Under the pieces are notes generated by a model. That model saw only the letters and a program-made list of their open reading frames with translations, made no database searches and was not told the origin of the DNA. A stretch of DNA of 64,000 nucleotides from DAOUKH01 sp964291475 (lineage in GTDB: Bacteria > Chloroflexota > Dehalococcoidia > SHYB01), in the NCBI GenBank assembly GCA_964291475.2, contig OZ220083.1:634171-698170 (forward strand), in the 5' to 3' direction. The position numbers and the translations under genes were made by a program. This document shows positions 1 to 7,077 of the stretch, piece by piece (within the stretch, counting starts at the first letter, position 1; every line of letters starts with the position of its first letter).

Positions 1-10
1 GCACGGGGAC

Positions 11-496
11 ATGGACCGGAAACGCCCAGACGGTAGGCCGGGACCCAGTAGGATCGTCTTTCCTCAGCACGTGAAGCAAGCCCTTTTCCGGGAACAGCGG
101 GGCAGGTGTCGCTATTGCGGCCTGACCCACCGGATCCGCTTCTTGGACATAGACCACAAGTGGCCGGTGAGTCGGGGTGGCGGCAACGACGTGACCAACC
201 TGCAACTCCTCTGCAGAACTTGCAATATGCGAAAGGGGATTCAGACCGACCAGGAGTTCCGGCAGCGGTACGGCCGTGTGCTGCCCGCGGATGGCGGCAT
301 TCCTAGTCCTCCGATACCGCAAGCTTGGTTTGCGGGCGAGACCCAGCGCACACGGGCGGCGCCCAACGTGCGCCGAATCTACCACCGAAGGTTCTCAGCG
401 TGGCGCGCTCGTAGAGATGCTACCGGTGCGCTCGTGCTCTTCGCAGTCCTTGTCTTGATCCTGATTATCTTTGGGCTTAGCCGCCTTGCCGACTGA
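11..496 (+). CDS. HNH endonuclease with C-terminal membrane segment
   Basis: This 161-residue protein carries a compact HNH nuclease domain. A CxxC pair (C33, C36) and a second CxxC pair (C68, C71) should hold structural zinc, and they flank the DIDH motif (D48, H49) with N63 and K75 in the expected places, as in McrA-like HNH enzymes. The N-terminus is basic. Residues about 138-157 are a run of Ala, Leu, Val, Ile and Phe that reads as one transmembrane helix, which is unusual for an HNH nuclease. The gene converges on the MaoC gene at 510. The start is the first ATG, 10 bases from the window edge, so an upstream start or partner cannot be excluded. Nuclease activity is family knowledge; membrane anchoring is inferred from hydrophobicity. 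Confidence 0.8.
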   Translation: MDRKRPDGRPGPSRIVFPQHVKQALFREQRGRCRYCGLTHRIRFLDIDHKWPVSRGGGNDVTNLQLLCRTCNMRKGIQTDQEFRQRYGRVLPADGGIPSPPIPQAWFAGETQRTRAAPNVRRIYHRRFSAWRARRDATGALVLFAVLVLILIIFGLSRLAD

Positions 497-509
497 TGCC
501 GCCAAACCC

Positions 510-1670
510 TCAGGAAGACCGCCGCGGTAGCAGCACCGTCGCCGACCCCACCGTCGTCGTCTCGCCGCGCTGGTTGTCGGCCCAGAGCTCGACCTCGACC
601 GGCGCCTCGCCCCGCGCGGCGTCGCCGCGGCCCTTCGACGTGACCCGCCCCCGGAACCACTGCGTGTCGCCGACGATGTTCGGGCGGCGTATCTGGACCT
701 CCAGCCGCCGGATGCGCCCGTGGTCGCCGGCCCAATCGGTGAGTAGGTGCGCCGCCCACGCCGTCCGCATGCAGCCGAAGTCGTAGGCGTCGGGGAAGCC
801 GCTCTGGCGCGCCAGACTCACGTCCCAGTGCGCCCCCTCGACGTTGTCCTTGATGTTGTACTCGCGGTTGATCAAGACCGCCCGCGGGTTCCCCTGGCCG
901 TACCGGTAGGCCAGACGGTTCGCCTGGCAGTACGCCGAGCCCCACCCCAGCACGAAGCCGATCAGTTGCGTCAACGTGAGTGGCCCCTTGATGAGAGGCG
1001 GAACGGCGCCGCCCTCCTCAACGTCCTCCCAGTAGAGCGGCTCGGCTCCCCGGCGGCGGGCCCGCTCCTCCTCGTAGCCGCGCTCGATGGCCTCGATCTC
1101 GCCGTCGGTATAGCGGTAGGGCTCTACCTCGCCGTACTTGGCCCGTCCCCGCGCCGCCTCCCGCTCGTAGTTGAAGCGGAGGATGACGTAGGACGCCACC
1201 AACTCCCCGTCCTGGTTGTAGTAGGTGTTGCGGTCGACCTGCTCGTACGCCGTGCCGCCGAACGCGCTGGGCCGATCGCGGATCGAGTCCATGCGGAACA
1301 CCGACCTCAGTCGGTCGCCCAAGCGCACCGGACGGTGGAACTCCCACCGGTCCGCCGCCCACAGACCAAACAGACCCGGCAGCGGCCCCCGCCGGAAGCC
1401 GTCCTCGGCCGTGAACCCCTTATTGGAGAAGACGTCCGGGAAGGTCGGCGGCGCGATCAGGCCGCCGTACGGCGAGCCCTCGGCGTACGCGTCGTCGAGG
1501 TAGAGCGGGTTGTCGTCGCCCACGCCCTCGGCGAAGTGGCGGATGGCGTCGCGCGTCGCCTCGCTGATCCAGCCCTCGCACTCGTACTCCAGCCCGACGT
1601 GCCGCCGGTAGAAGTCGAGCATCTCCGGCGTCGCCTCGCCGCGCTCCCACTCGAACGCCGCCATCGCCAT
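510..1670 (-). CDS. MaoC-like / FAS1-like dehydratase, double hotdog
   Basis: A 386-residue protein of the MaoC/FAS1-like dehydratase group, expected to hydrate or dehydrate an acyl-CoA thioester. Residues 1-160 form an N-terminal FAS1-like half (GDDNPLYLDD and a GLIAPPTF loop). A second half follows from about residue 215, with LTLTQLIGFVLGW and a hotdog beta region to the C-terminus. It is the last gene of a seven-gene minus-strand run: the SMP-30 stop lies one base before this ATG, so the two are almost certainly co-translated. A second in-frame ATG two codons in is an alternative start. The family assignment is good; the substrate is unknown, although the neighbours suggest catabolism of a cyclic or branched acid. 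Confidence 0.8.
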   Translation of the reverse strand: MAMAAFEWERGEATPEMLDFYRRHVGLEYECEGWISEATRDAIRHFAEGVGDDNPLYLDDAYAEGSPYGGLIAPPTFPDVFSNKGFTAEDGFRRGPLPGLFGLWAADRWEFHRPVRLGDRLRSVFRMDSIRDRPSAFGGTAYEQVDRNTYYNQDGELVASYVILRFNYEREAARGRAKYGEVEPYRYTDGEIEAIERGYEEERARRRGAEPLYWEDVEEGGAVPPLIKGPLTLTQLIGFVLGWGSAYCQANRLAYRYGQGNPRAVLINREYNIKDNVEGAHWDVSLARQSGFPDAYDFGCMRTAWAAHLLTDWAGDHGRIRRLEVQIRRPNIVGDTQWFRGRVTSKGRGDAARGEAPVEVELWADNQRGETTTVGSATVLLPRRSS

Positions 1671-1671
1671 C

Positions 1672-2505
1672 CTACCGGTCGGGGAGGAGCTTCATGCCCG
1701 GCGTATGCCACCGGACGGTGCTCACCCGCTTGAAGTGCGACTCGGTGATGTAGAGCGTCGAGAAGTCGGGCCCGCCGAAGGCCACGTTGGTGACCCGCTC
1801 GTCGAGCGGCCCGATGGAGTCTATCTGGTTGCCTGCGTCGTCGAAGACGGTGATCGCCCCGCCGAAGTGGCCGCACACCAGCAGGTTGCCCACCGCGTCG
1901 AGGGCGAACCCGTCCGGGAGGTGTCCCTCCGGCAGCTGCGCGTATGCACGCCGCTCGCCGAGCTTCCCCGGCGACTTGATCTGGTGCGCCCAGACGATGC
2001 CCGATACCGTCTCCGCGACTAGCAGCGTCCCGCCGTCGTCGCTGATCCCGATGCCGTTGGGAAAGGCGTAGTCGGTGGCGACACGCGAAAGCTCCCCGCC
2101 GCTCGAATAGCAATAGACGTGCCCCGGCAGCCGGTTCCGCCGCAGGCTGCCGTGCGGGTCGGTGAAGTAGAGGTTCCCCTCGGCGTCGAAGACGAGGTCG
2201 TTGCAGCCCCCGAACGACGGGTCCTCGATGACGTGCTCCGTCGTCCCCGTGGCGAGATCGATGCGCTCCACCCAGCCGGGGTCGTCGGGCCCGCCGTTGT
2301 TGGTGACCCAGAGCGCGCCGTCGGGGCCGATGGTCGAGCCGTTCGGAACGCCGCCGGTCTCGCACAGCGTCGACCGCACCCCGTCCGGCGTGATCCGCGA
2401 CACGCGCTCCCCGGCGAGCTCCACGACGTACAGGTTGCCGTCCCGGTCGAACGCGGGCCCTTCGGGGAATTCAAGGTCCGCCGCAAAGACTTCGAGGTCG
2501 GGCAT
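1672..2505 (-). CDS. SMP-30/gluconolactonase-like protein
   Basis: A 277-residue six-bladed beta-propeller of the SMP-30/gluconolaconase/LRE family, which usually hydrolyses sugar or other lactones using a divalent metal. The sequence opens LEFPEGPAFDRDGNLYVVE, with the family Glu metal ligand in FPEGP, and continues with repeats such as NGIGISDDGGTLLVAET and the NLLVCGHFGG blade. I place the start at 2505 because GGAGG lies eight bases upstream and the family consensus starts there; the open frame runs on upstream without family similarity. It sits 38 bases after the VOC gene and 1 base before the MaoC gene in the same operon. A lactone-opening step in the operon's pathway is inference. Confidence 0.8.
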   Translation of the reverse strand: MPDLEVFAADLEFPEGPAFDRDGNLYVVELAGERVSRITPDGVRSTLCETGGVPNGSTIGPDGALWVTNNGGPDDPGWVERIDLATGTTEHVIEDPSFGGCNDLVFDAEGNLYFTDPHGSLRRNRLPGHVYCYSSGGELSRVATDYAFPNGIGISDDGGTLLVAETVSGIVWAHQIKSPGKLGERRAYAQLPEGHLPDGFALDAVGNLLVCGHFGGAITVFDDAGNQIDSIGPLDERVTNVAFGGPDFSTLYITESHFKRVSTVRWHTPGMKLLPDR

Positions 2506-2543
2506 GGGGCGCCTCCGTTCCGGCGTGTCGACCGCGGCTTCGG

Positions 2544-2984
2544 TCAGACGACCTTGCTCACGTCCTCGCGCCAGGGCTCCCAATCGGGGCTCATCGGGTT
2601 GTCCGACGCGTCCCACTGCCGCACCTCGATGACGAGGCCGCTGGGGTCGCGGATCACCGCTTGCCGTCCGCCGAACGAGAAGCCCCGCGCCGGCTCGTTC
2701 ACCACCTCGACGCCGTTCGCCTTGAAGCGGGCCACCGCCGCGTCGAGGTCGTCCACCGAAAGCCCGATGGGGCGGGCCTCGGTGCCCTTGAACTCGCCGT
2801 CGTGGGCCGGCTGCACCAGCTCGATCATCACGTCGCCCAGCCCCACGTAGCTCAGCTGCCGCTCGCCCCCGGGGCCGAACCGCACGTGGCGCAGCAGCCG
2901 GAACCCAAGCACGTTCGTATAAAACGCGATGCTCGCGTCCATGTCCTTCGCGACGACGTGCACGTGGTCGAGCCGCTTGATCAT
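2544..2984 (-). CDS. VOC (glyoxalase/dioxygenase) family protein
   Basis: A 146-residue vicinal-oxygen-chelate protein with two beta-alpha-beta-beta-beta modules: MIKRLDHVHVVAKDMDAS at the start and RPIGLSVDDLDAAVARF in the second half. Metal ligands are plausibly the His of LDHVHV, the Glu of VMIELV and the Glu of LVIEVRQ. Members include glyoxalase I, methylmalonyl-CoA epimerase and extradiol dioxygenases; the sequence alone does not decide between them. The ATG at 2984 is preceded by GGAGG and matches the family N-terminus, so the longer open frame upstream is not coding. It lies 17 bases after the LLM gene in the operon. Confidence 0.82.
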   Translation of the reverse strand: MIKRLDHVHVVAKDMDASIAFYTNVLGFRLLRHVRFGPGGERQLSYVGLGDVMIELVQPAHDGEFKGTEARPIGLSVDDLDAAVARFKANGVEVVNEPARGFSFGGRQAVIRDPSGLVIEVRQWDASDNPMSPDWEPWREDVSKVV

Positions 2985-3001
2985 CGGAGCCTCCCTCCGC
3001 G

Positions 3002-4030
3002 CTAGAGCTTGCCGGCGACTTCTTCCGCGAAGAGCCTCATCGACCGCAGGGTCTTCTCGTGGTCGAGCCCGCCGAAGCCGAAGTTGCCGCCGAAATAGGC
3101 GACCCCGTGCTCGTCGCGCAGCTCGCGGAGCTGGCCCAACACCCGTTCCGGCGTGCCGAAGAACCCGCACCGCTCGTGGAATTCCTCGTAGCTGGTCTCC
3201 GGGGGCCGTCCCTGCGCGAACCAGTCTTCGAGGGACCCGCCCCGCCCCTGGTTGCGCTCTACCTGCCATTCCAGGCACGACCACACCCACTCGAGCTGCG
3301 CCTCCGTGTCCCGCCGTACCTGCTCCTCCGACTCTCCCACGTAGACGTAGCGGAAGAAGGGCACGTCGGCCGAGTCGACGGACTTGCCGGCCTTCCGCGC
3401 CATTTCAAGATAGCCCCGGTGCTGCTCCACGGCGGCGTCGGTATCGGGGAGGACGCCGACCATGAAGCCGATGCCGCGGTCGATCGCCGCCTGTACGCTT
3501 TCGGGGTTGCGCACCGCCGCGTACACCGGCGGGTGGGGGCGCTGCACCGGCCGCAGCGGCAGGCTCATTCCTTCGACCTCGTAGAAGGCGCCCTTGTGCG
3601 AGTAGACCGGTGACGTCCACAGGCCAAGCACCATGTCCAGCACTTCCTTCATCCGTGCTCGGCTCTCCTCGCGGGAGATGCGGAAGCCGTCAAGCTCCAC
3701 CGTCCCGCCGCTGCCCACGCCGAAGTCGAGTCGTCCATTGCTCAGCACGTCGAGCATCGCCGTCTCTTCGGCGACGTGGACCGGGTGGCGAATCGGCGCG
3801 ACCGTCACCGCCGTCCCCAGCCTGATCCGCGACGTCCGCGCCGCGATGTGCGTCGCCAGCATCAGCGAGGAAGTGGCCATCCCGTAGCGGGAAAAGTGGT
3901 GCTCGGCGAACCACGCCGCCTCGAACCCCAGCGCTTCGGCCACCTGCACCTGTTCCGTGGTCTCTGCGAAGACCTGCGCCGGGGTCTGTCCTCCGGGCCA
4001 GGGCACGTGGTGAAAGAGCGCGTACTTCAA
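3002..4030 (-). CDS. LLM-class flavin-dependent oxidoreductase
   Basis: A 342-residue bacterial-luciferase-like TIM barrel that should use FMN or F420 for oxidation or monooxygenation. Diagnostic stretches are FEAAWFAEHHFS, RIRLGTAVTVAPIRHPVHVAEE, LSNGRLDFGVGSGG and RPHPPVYAAVRNPESV. The start is TTG at 4030, preceded by AGGAC at fair spacing; the encoded N-terminus KYALFHHVPWPGG fits the family's first beta strand. The gap to the upstream deacetylase is 10 bases. Within the operon it is the likely oxidative step; the substrate is not predictable. F420 use would fit this type of organism but is not proved by the sequence. Confidence 0.85.
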   Translation of the reverse strand: MKYALFHHVPWPGGQTPAQVFAETTEQVQVAEALGFEAAWFAEHHFSRYGMATSSLMLATHIAARTSRIRLGTAVTVAPIRHPVHVAEETAMLDVLSNGRLDFGVGSGGTVELDGFRISREESRARMKEVLDMVLGLWTSPVYSHKGAFYEVEGMSLPLRPVQRPHPPVYAAVRNPESVQAAIDRGIGFMVGVLPDTDAAVEQHRGYLEMARKAGKSVDSADVPFFRYVYVGESEEQVRRDTEAQLEWVWSCLEWQVERNQGRGGSLEDWFAQGRPPETSYEEFHERCGFFGTPERVLGQLRELRDEHGVAYFGGNFGFGGLDHEKTLRSMRLFAEEVAGKL

Positions 4031-4040
4031 GAAAGTCGTC

Positions 4041-4988
4041 CTAGATTGCGGCGTACCGCCGTGCTGAGGCGAACCAGTCTACGATTTCTGAGCCCGTTGC
4101 CGCCCAGACGCTGCCGGATGACATCATATGCGCCAGCGCCGCGTCGAGCCGCCCGATGCGGAACGCTTGGCCGGTGAGCCACGGATGCAGGTTCAGGACG
4201 AGCAGCCGCCCGTTCCGCTCCCCCTCCGAGCGCAGCCGGTCGAACGCTTCCGTCATCATGCGCGCCCACCGCCCCACCTCGACGCGCCGGTCCCACATCG
4301 CCTCGACGTCATCCAGGGGAAAGGTCACCGGCAGCGCGTACAGCTCGCCCTCCGGCACGTGCATCCGGTACGGTTGCTCGTCGTTGACCCAGTCGCACAC
4401 GTACCGTACCCCCGCCTCCGCCAGCAGTCGGGGCGTGCGCCTCGATTCGCCATATTCCGGGCTCAGCCACCCCTTGGGCCGTTGGCCCGACGCCTCCGTC
4501 AGCGCCTCCAGCGACTCGGCGATATAGGCGCGTTCCTCGCCCTCGTCCATCCCGCTGGTGATCATGCGGCTCACCGAGACGCCGTGCCCGATGATCTCTG
4601 CGCCGAGGTCCAGGCAGTGCTTCACTAAGAAGGGATAGTTCCGCGCCGTCAGGGCGTCCATGGCCACCGTCGGCGTGATCCCGTGGCGCTGAAGCACTTC
4701 GAAGATGCGGAAGACGCCCACCCGGTGCCCGTACTCCCGGTGGGACCATCGAGTCACGTCGGGGTGCGGCCGGTTGCCGTAACCGCCCGACAGCGTGGGG
4801 GACCTGTAGGCGCCCTCCGGCTGCCGCCATTCCAGATGCTCCAGCGTCAAGATGACACAGAGCGCGACCGGCGCCTCCCCACGCCACCGCAGACCCGCGC
4901 TGCGCGGGTTGAGCGCGCGGTAGTCGTAGTGCCCGTGATCTGGCCCCGTCCCCAGCTCGGGCACGACGTAGTCGCGGTTCGGGCTCAT
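4041..4988 (-). CDS. Polysaccharide deacetylase family, PuuE/allantoinase-like (copy 1)
   Basis: A 315-residue NodB-type (CE4) protein of the branch that contains the metal-independent allantoinase PuuE. Recognisable parts are HPDVTRWSHREYGHRVGVFR, AEIIGHGVSVSRMI, KGWLSPEYGESRRTPRLL and LLVLNLHPWLTGQAFRIGRL. It probably hydrolyses a C-N bond in a small cyclic amide or N-acyl compound rather than a polymer, because there is no signal peptide. It overlaps the preceding deacetylase gene by four bases (ATGA), a sign of translational coupling. The two are divergent paralogues; a heteromeric enzyme or two successive hydrolyses are both possible. Confidence 0.8.
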   Translation of the reverse strand: MSPNRDYVVPELGTGPDHGHYDYRALNPRSAGLRWRGEAPVALCVILTLEHLEWRQPEGAYRSPTLSGGYGNRPHPDVTRWSHREYGHRVGVFRIFEVLQRHGITPTVAMDALTARNYPFLVKHCLDLGAEIIGHGVSVSRMITSGMDEGEERAYIAESLEALTEASGQRPKGWLSPEYGESRRTPRLLAEAGVRYVCDWVNDEQPYRMHVPEGELYALPVTFPLDDVEAMWDRRVEVGRWARMMTEAFDRLRSEGERNGRLLVLNLHPWLTGQAFRIGRLDAALAHMMSSGSVWAATGSEIVDWFASARRYAAI

Positions 4989-5908
4989 GATGCCGCCCCT
5001 TCATTGAGCCGCGCCGCGTGCGCGACCGCCTCATCGTAGTAGTGCTCGATGTAATACCGCGCGATCTCGTCCGTCGTCGCCTGCCACACGCCGTCGTGCG
5101 ACAGGATGTAGTCGAGGACTTCCTCCAGATAGCCGATGCGGTGCGGCCTGCCGATCATGAACGGGTGGATGGCGATGCACATCAGCCGCCCGTTCTCCTC
5201 CCCCTCCCGGTACAGCTGATCGAACTGCGCCTTGCACGACTCCGCGAAATAGTCCGCCTCGAAGTGCGCGCTCATCATCGGCACGTCGTTGAGCTCACCC
5301 GTATACGGAATGCACAGGAACTTCTCGCCGCTCCGCACCTTGATCGGGACGGGGTGGTCGTCGAACTTCCAATCGGTCTGGTAGAGGAAGCCCGCCTCCT
5401 GCAGCAGGTCGGGCGTGCGCTCCGTATTCGACGCCCCGGGCCCCGACTGCGCGATGATCTCGCGCCCGTCGGTGAGGCGGCGGAAGGCGGCGCGGATCTC
5501 CTGGTAGAACTCCCGCTCCTCTCCCTCGTTGAAGTCGGTGATGGCGCGAGTGTTGTAGAAGCCGTGATTCACGAACGTCCAGTCCCGCTCCAGCATCGCC
5601 TCCGCGACGTCGGGGAAGTGCGACAGCACCCCGATGTTCAGCGTCGTCGAGCACTTCACCCGGTAGCGGTCGAGCACGTCCAGCATGCGCCAGAACCCCA
5701 CCCGGTTGCCGTAGTCCCGCAGCGAATACTGCTGCACGTCCGGGTGCGGCGTCCGCGGCCAGGGATTGAACGGCGCCGACGGTGGCAGGTACTCGTAGTG
5801 CTCGACGTTCGGCGCGACCCACAGCGCCACCCGCGCCCCGTTGGGCCATCGCACGATCGGCCGGTCGATGATCGGCAGGTAGTCGAAGCGGTCCGGTTCG
5901 AGTGGCAT
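4985..5908 (-). CDS. Polysaccharide deacetylase family, PuuE/allantoinase-like (copy 2)
   Basis: A 307-residue CE4/NodB-fold protein related to copy 1 downstream. It contains HPDVQQYSLRDYGNRVGFWR, WTFVNHGFYNTRAITDFNEG, the EIIAQSGPGASNTERTPDLL active-site region and LMCIAIHPFMIGRPHRIGYL. In this group the NHG and IHP histidines line the pocket. There is no signal peptide, so it is cytoplasmic. It starts at ATG 5908, 21 bases after the epimerase gene, and its stop overlaps the next start. Its functional partner is probably copy 1; the substrate is unknown. Confidence 0.8.
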   Translation of the reverse strand: MPLEPDRFDYLPIIDRPIVRWPNGARVALWVAPNVEHYEYLPPSAPFNPWPRTPHPDVQQYSLRDYGNRVGFWRMLDVLDRYRVKCSTTLNIGVLSHFPDVAEAMLERDWTFVNHGFYNTRAITDFNEGEEREFYQEIRAAFRRLTDGREIIAQSGPGASNTERTPDLLQEAGFLYQTDWKFDDHPVPIKVRSGEKFLCIPYTGELNDVPMMSAHFEADYFAESCKAQFDQLYREGEENGRLMCIAIHPFMIGRPHRIGYLEEVLDYILSHDGVWQATTDEIARYYIEHYYDEAVAHAARLNEGAAS

Positions 5909-5929
5909 GACGGTGATGGCGTCCCGGCG

Positions 5930-6880
5930 CTAGCCGAGCTCGCCTAACTCCTTTGCGGCCTTGACCTCGCCGAGGTAGTCCTCCAGCCCTTGCTCCAACG
6001 TGTACGAGGGCTCGAACCCGAGTTCCTCTCGCAGTCGGCGTGCGCTCACCAACCGCAACGAGTCCTCCGGTTCGCTACTCACCTCAATCGACGCGTCGGG
6101 CAGGAGCGCCCGGGCGTGGGCGGTGTAGTCGCCCACCGGCCTCCGCTCCGCCGCCATGTTGAAGACCCGGTGCTCCGGCGTCGGGGCGTTGAGGGCGCAG
6201 CTCCACGCCTTCGCCGCGTCCTTCACGTAGATCCAGTCGACCATCATCTCGTCCGGTGGCATGACGATCGGCTGGCCCAGGGCCGCGAACTCCGGCCGCA
6301 CCATGAAGTGCTGCCGCGCGGTGCCGTATCGCTGCCCGCGTCCCAGCCCGAACACGGAGATGGGCCGCAGCCCGATCACGTCCAGGCCGTACCCCTGGTG
6401 ATAGGCTTCCGCCAGGTGCTCCATGAAGAGCTTCGCGCCCCCGTACAGGGTATTGGGGACCGGTGGCGTCGTCTCGTCATGCTCCTCGTCATCCAGCGAC
6501 AACCGGTGCCCATAGGCGGCTACCGACGACGCGTACACCAGCCGCCGCACCCCCCGCAGCCGCGCCGCCTCGAACACGTTTGCCGTGCCCATGCAGTTGA
6601 TCTTCACCGCCCGCAGCGGACCCATCGCGCTGCCGCCGGTCAGCAGGAAGGCCAGGTGCACCACCCGGTCCACCCCGTGCCGGTCGATCGCCTCGATGAC
6701 CTCCGTCGCCTCCCTCACGTCCCCCTGCACCACCGTCACGCGGTCCACCAGGTCGGCGACCCGCGTCAGGTTCAGTGCCGCGTCGAAGAGCACGACGTCC
6801 CGCTCCCCGTCGACCTCGACCAGGTGGCGCGCCAGATGCGAGCCCAGAAACCCTGTCCCGCCTGTGATCAGTATCGCCAT
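5930..6880 (-). CDS. NAD-dependent epimerase/dehydratase (SDR)
   Basis: A 316-residue extended SDR protein. The N-terminal MAILITGGTGFLGSHLARHL is the NAD-binding glycine motif, and VYASSVAAYG followed by the YGGAK (YxxxK) catalytic pair completes the active site. Related proteins are nucleotide-sugar epimerases, but the catabolic operon suggests a small-molecule dehydrogenase or epimerase instead. The start at 6880 gives the canonical Rossmann N-terminus; the open frame extends 399 bases further upstream without family similarity. It is the first gene of the seven-gene operon and is preceded by a promoter-like pair at 6971-6999. Confidence 0.82.
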   Translation of the reverse strand: MAILITGGTGFLGSHLARHLVEVDGERDVVLFDAALNLTRVADLVDRVTVVQGDVREATEVIEAIDRHGVDRVVHLAFLLTGGSAMGPLRAVKINCMGTANVFEAARLRGVRRLVYASSVAAYGHRLSLDDEEHDETTPPVPNTLYGGAKLFMEHLAEAYHQGYGLDVIGLRPISVFGLGRGQRYGTARQHFMVRPEFAALGQPIVMPPDEMMVDWIYVKDAAKAWSCALNAPTPEHRVFNMAAERRPVGDYTAHARALLPDASIEVSSEPEDSLRLVSARRLREELGFEPSYTLEQGLEDYLGEVKAAKELGELG

Positions 6881-6970
6881 GGATTCCCATCCCCGTGCCG
6901 GCGGCCGCCGGCTAGCCGGATGAGGAAGTCGAAGCTCCGGAGTTCCCCCAGACGAGCCCGCTCCGAGCAA

Positions 6971-6999
6971 ATAGTAGAGACGGCTCCTCACAACTGCAA
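6971..6999 (-). promoter_or_regulatory. Promoter of the epimerase-to-MaoC operon
   Basis: On the minus strand TTGCAG (6999-6994) is followed after 17 bases by TACTAT (6976-6971), a sigma-70-type pair about 90 bases upstream of the epimerase start. It would drive the whole operon 6880-510 and is back to back with the plus-strand promoter at 7014. Confidence 0.5.
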
Positions 7000-7013
7000 C
7001 CGAGTCCCGCCGC

Positions 7014-7042
7014 TTGCGCCTCGCCCCGCCGCTCCCTAGAGT
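7014..7042 (+). promoter_or_regulatory. Promoter of the solute-binding lipoprotein gene
   Basis: TTGCGC and TAGAGT are separated by exactly 17 bases. The hexamers, the spacing and most flanking bases recur at 9227-9255 in front of the enoyl-CoA hydratase gene, which makes a functional promoter much likelier than either match alone would. Confidence 0.6.
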
Positions 7043-7077
7043 TGCCGTAGGCAGCGTTCGTAGCACGGGCCGCGGCG

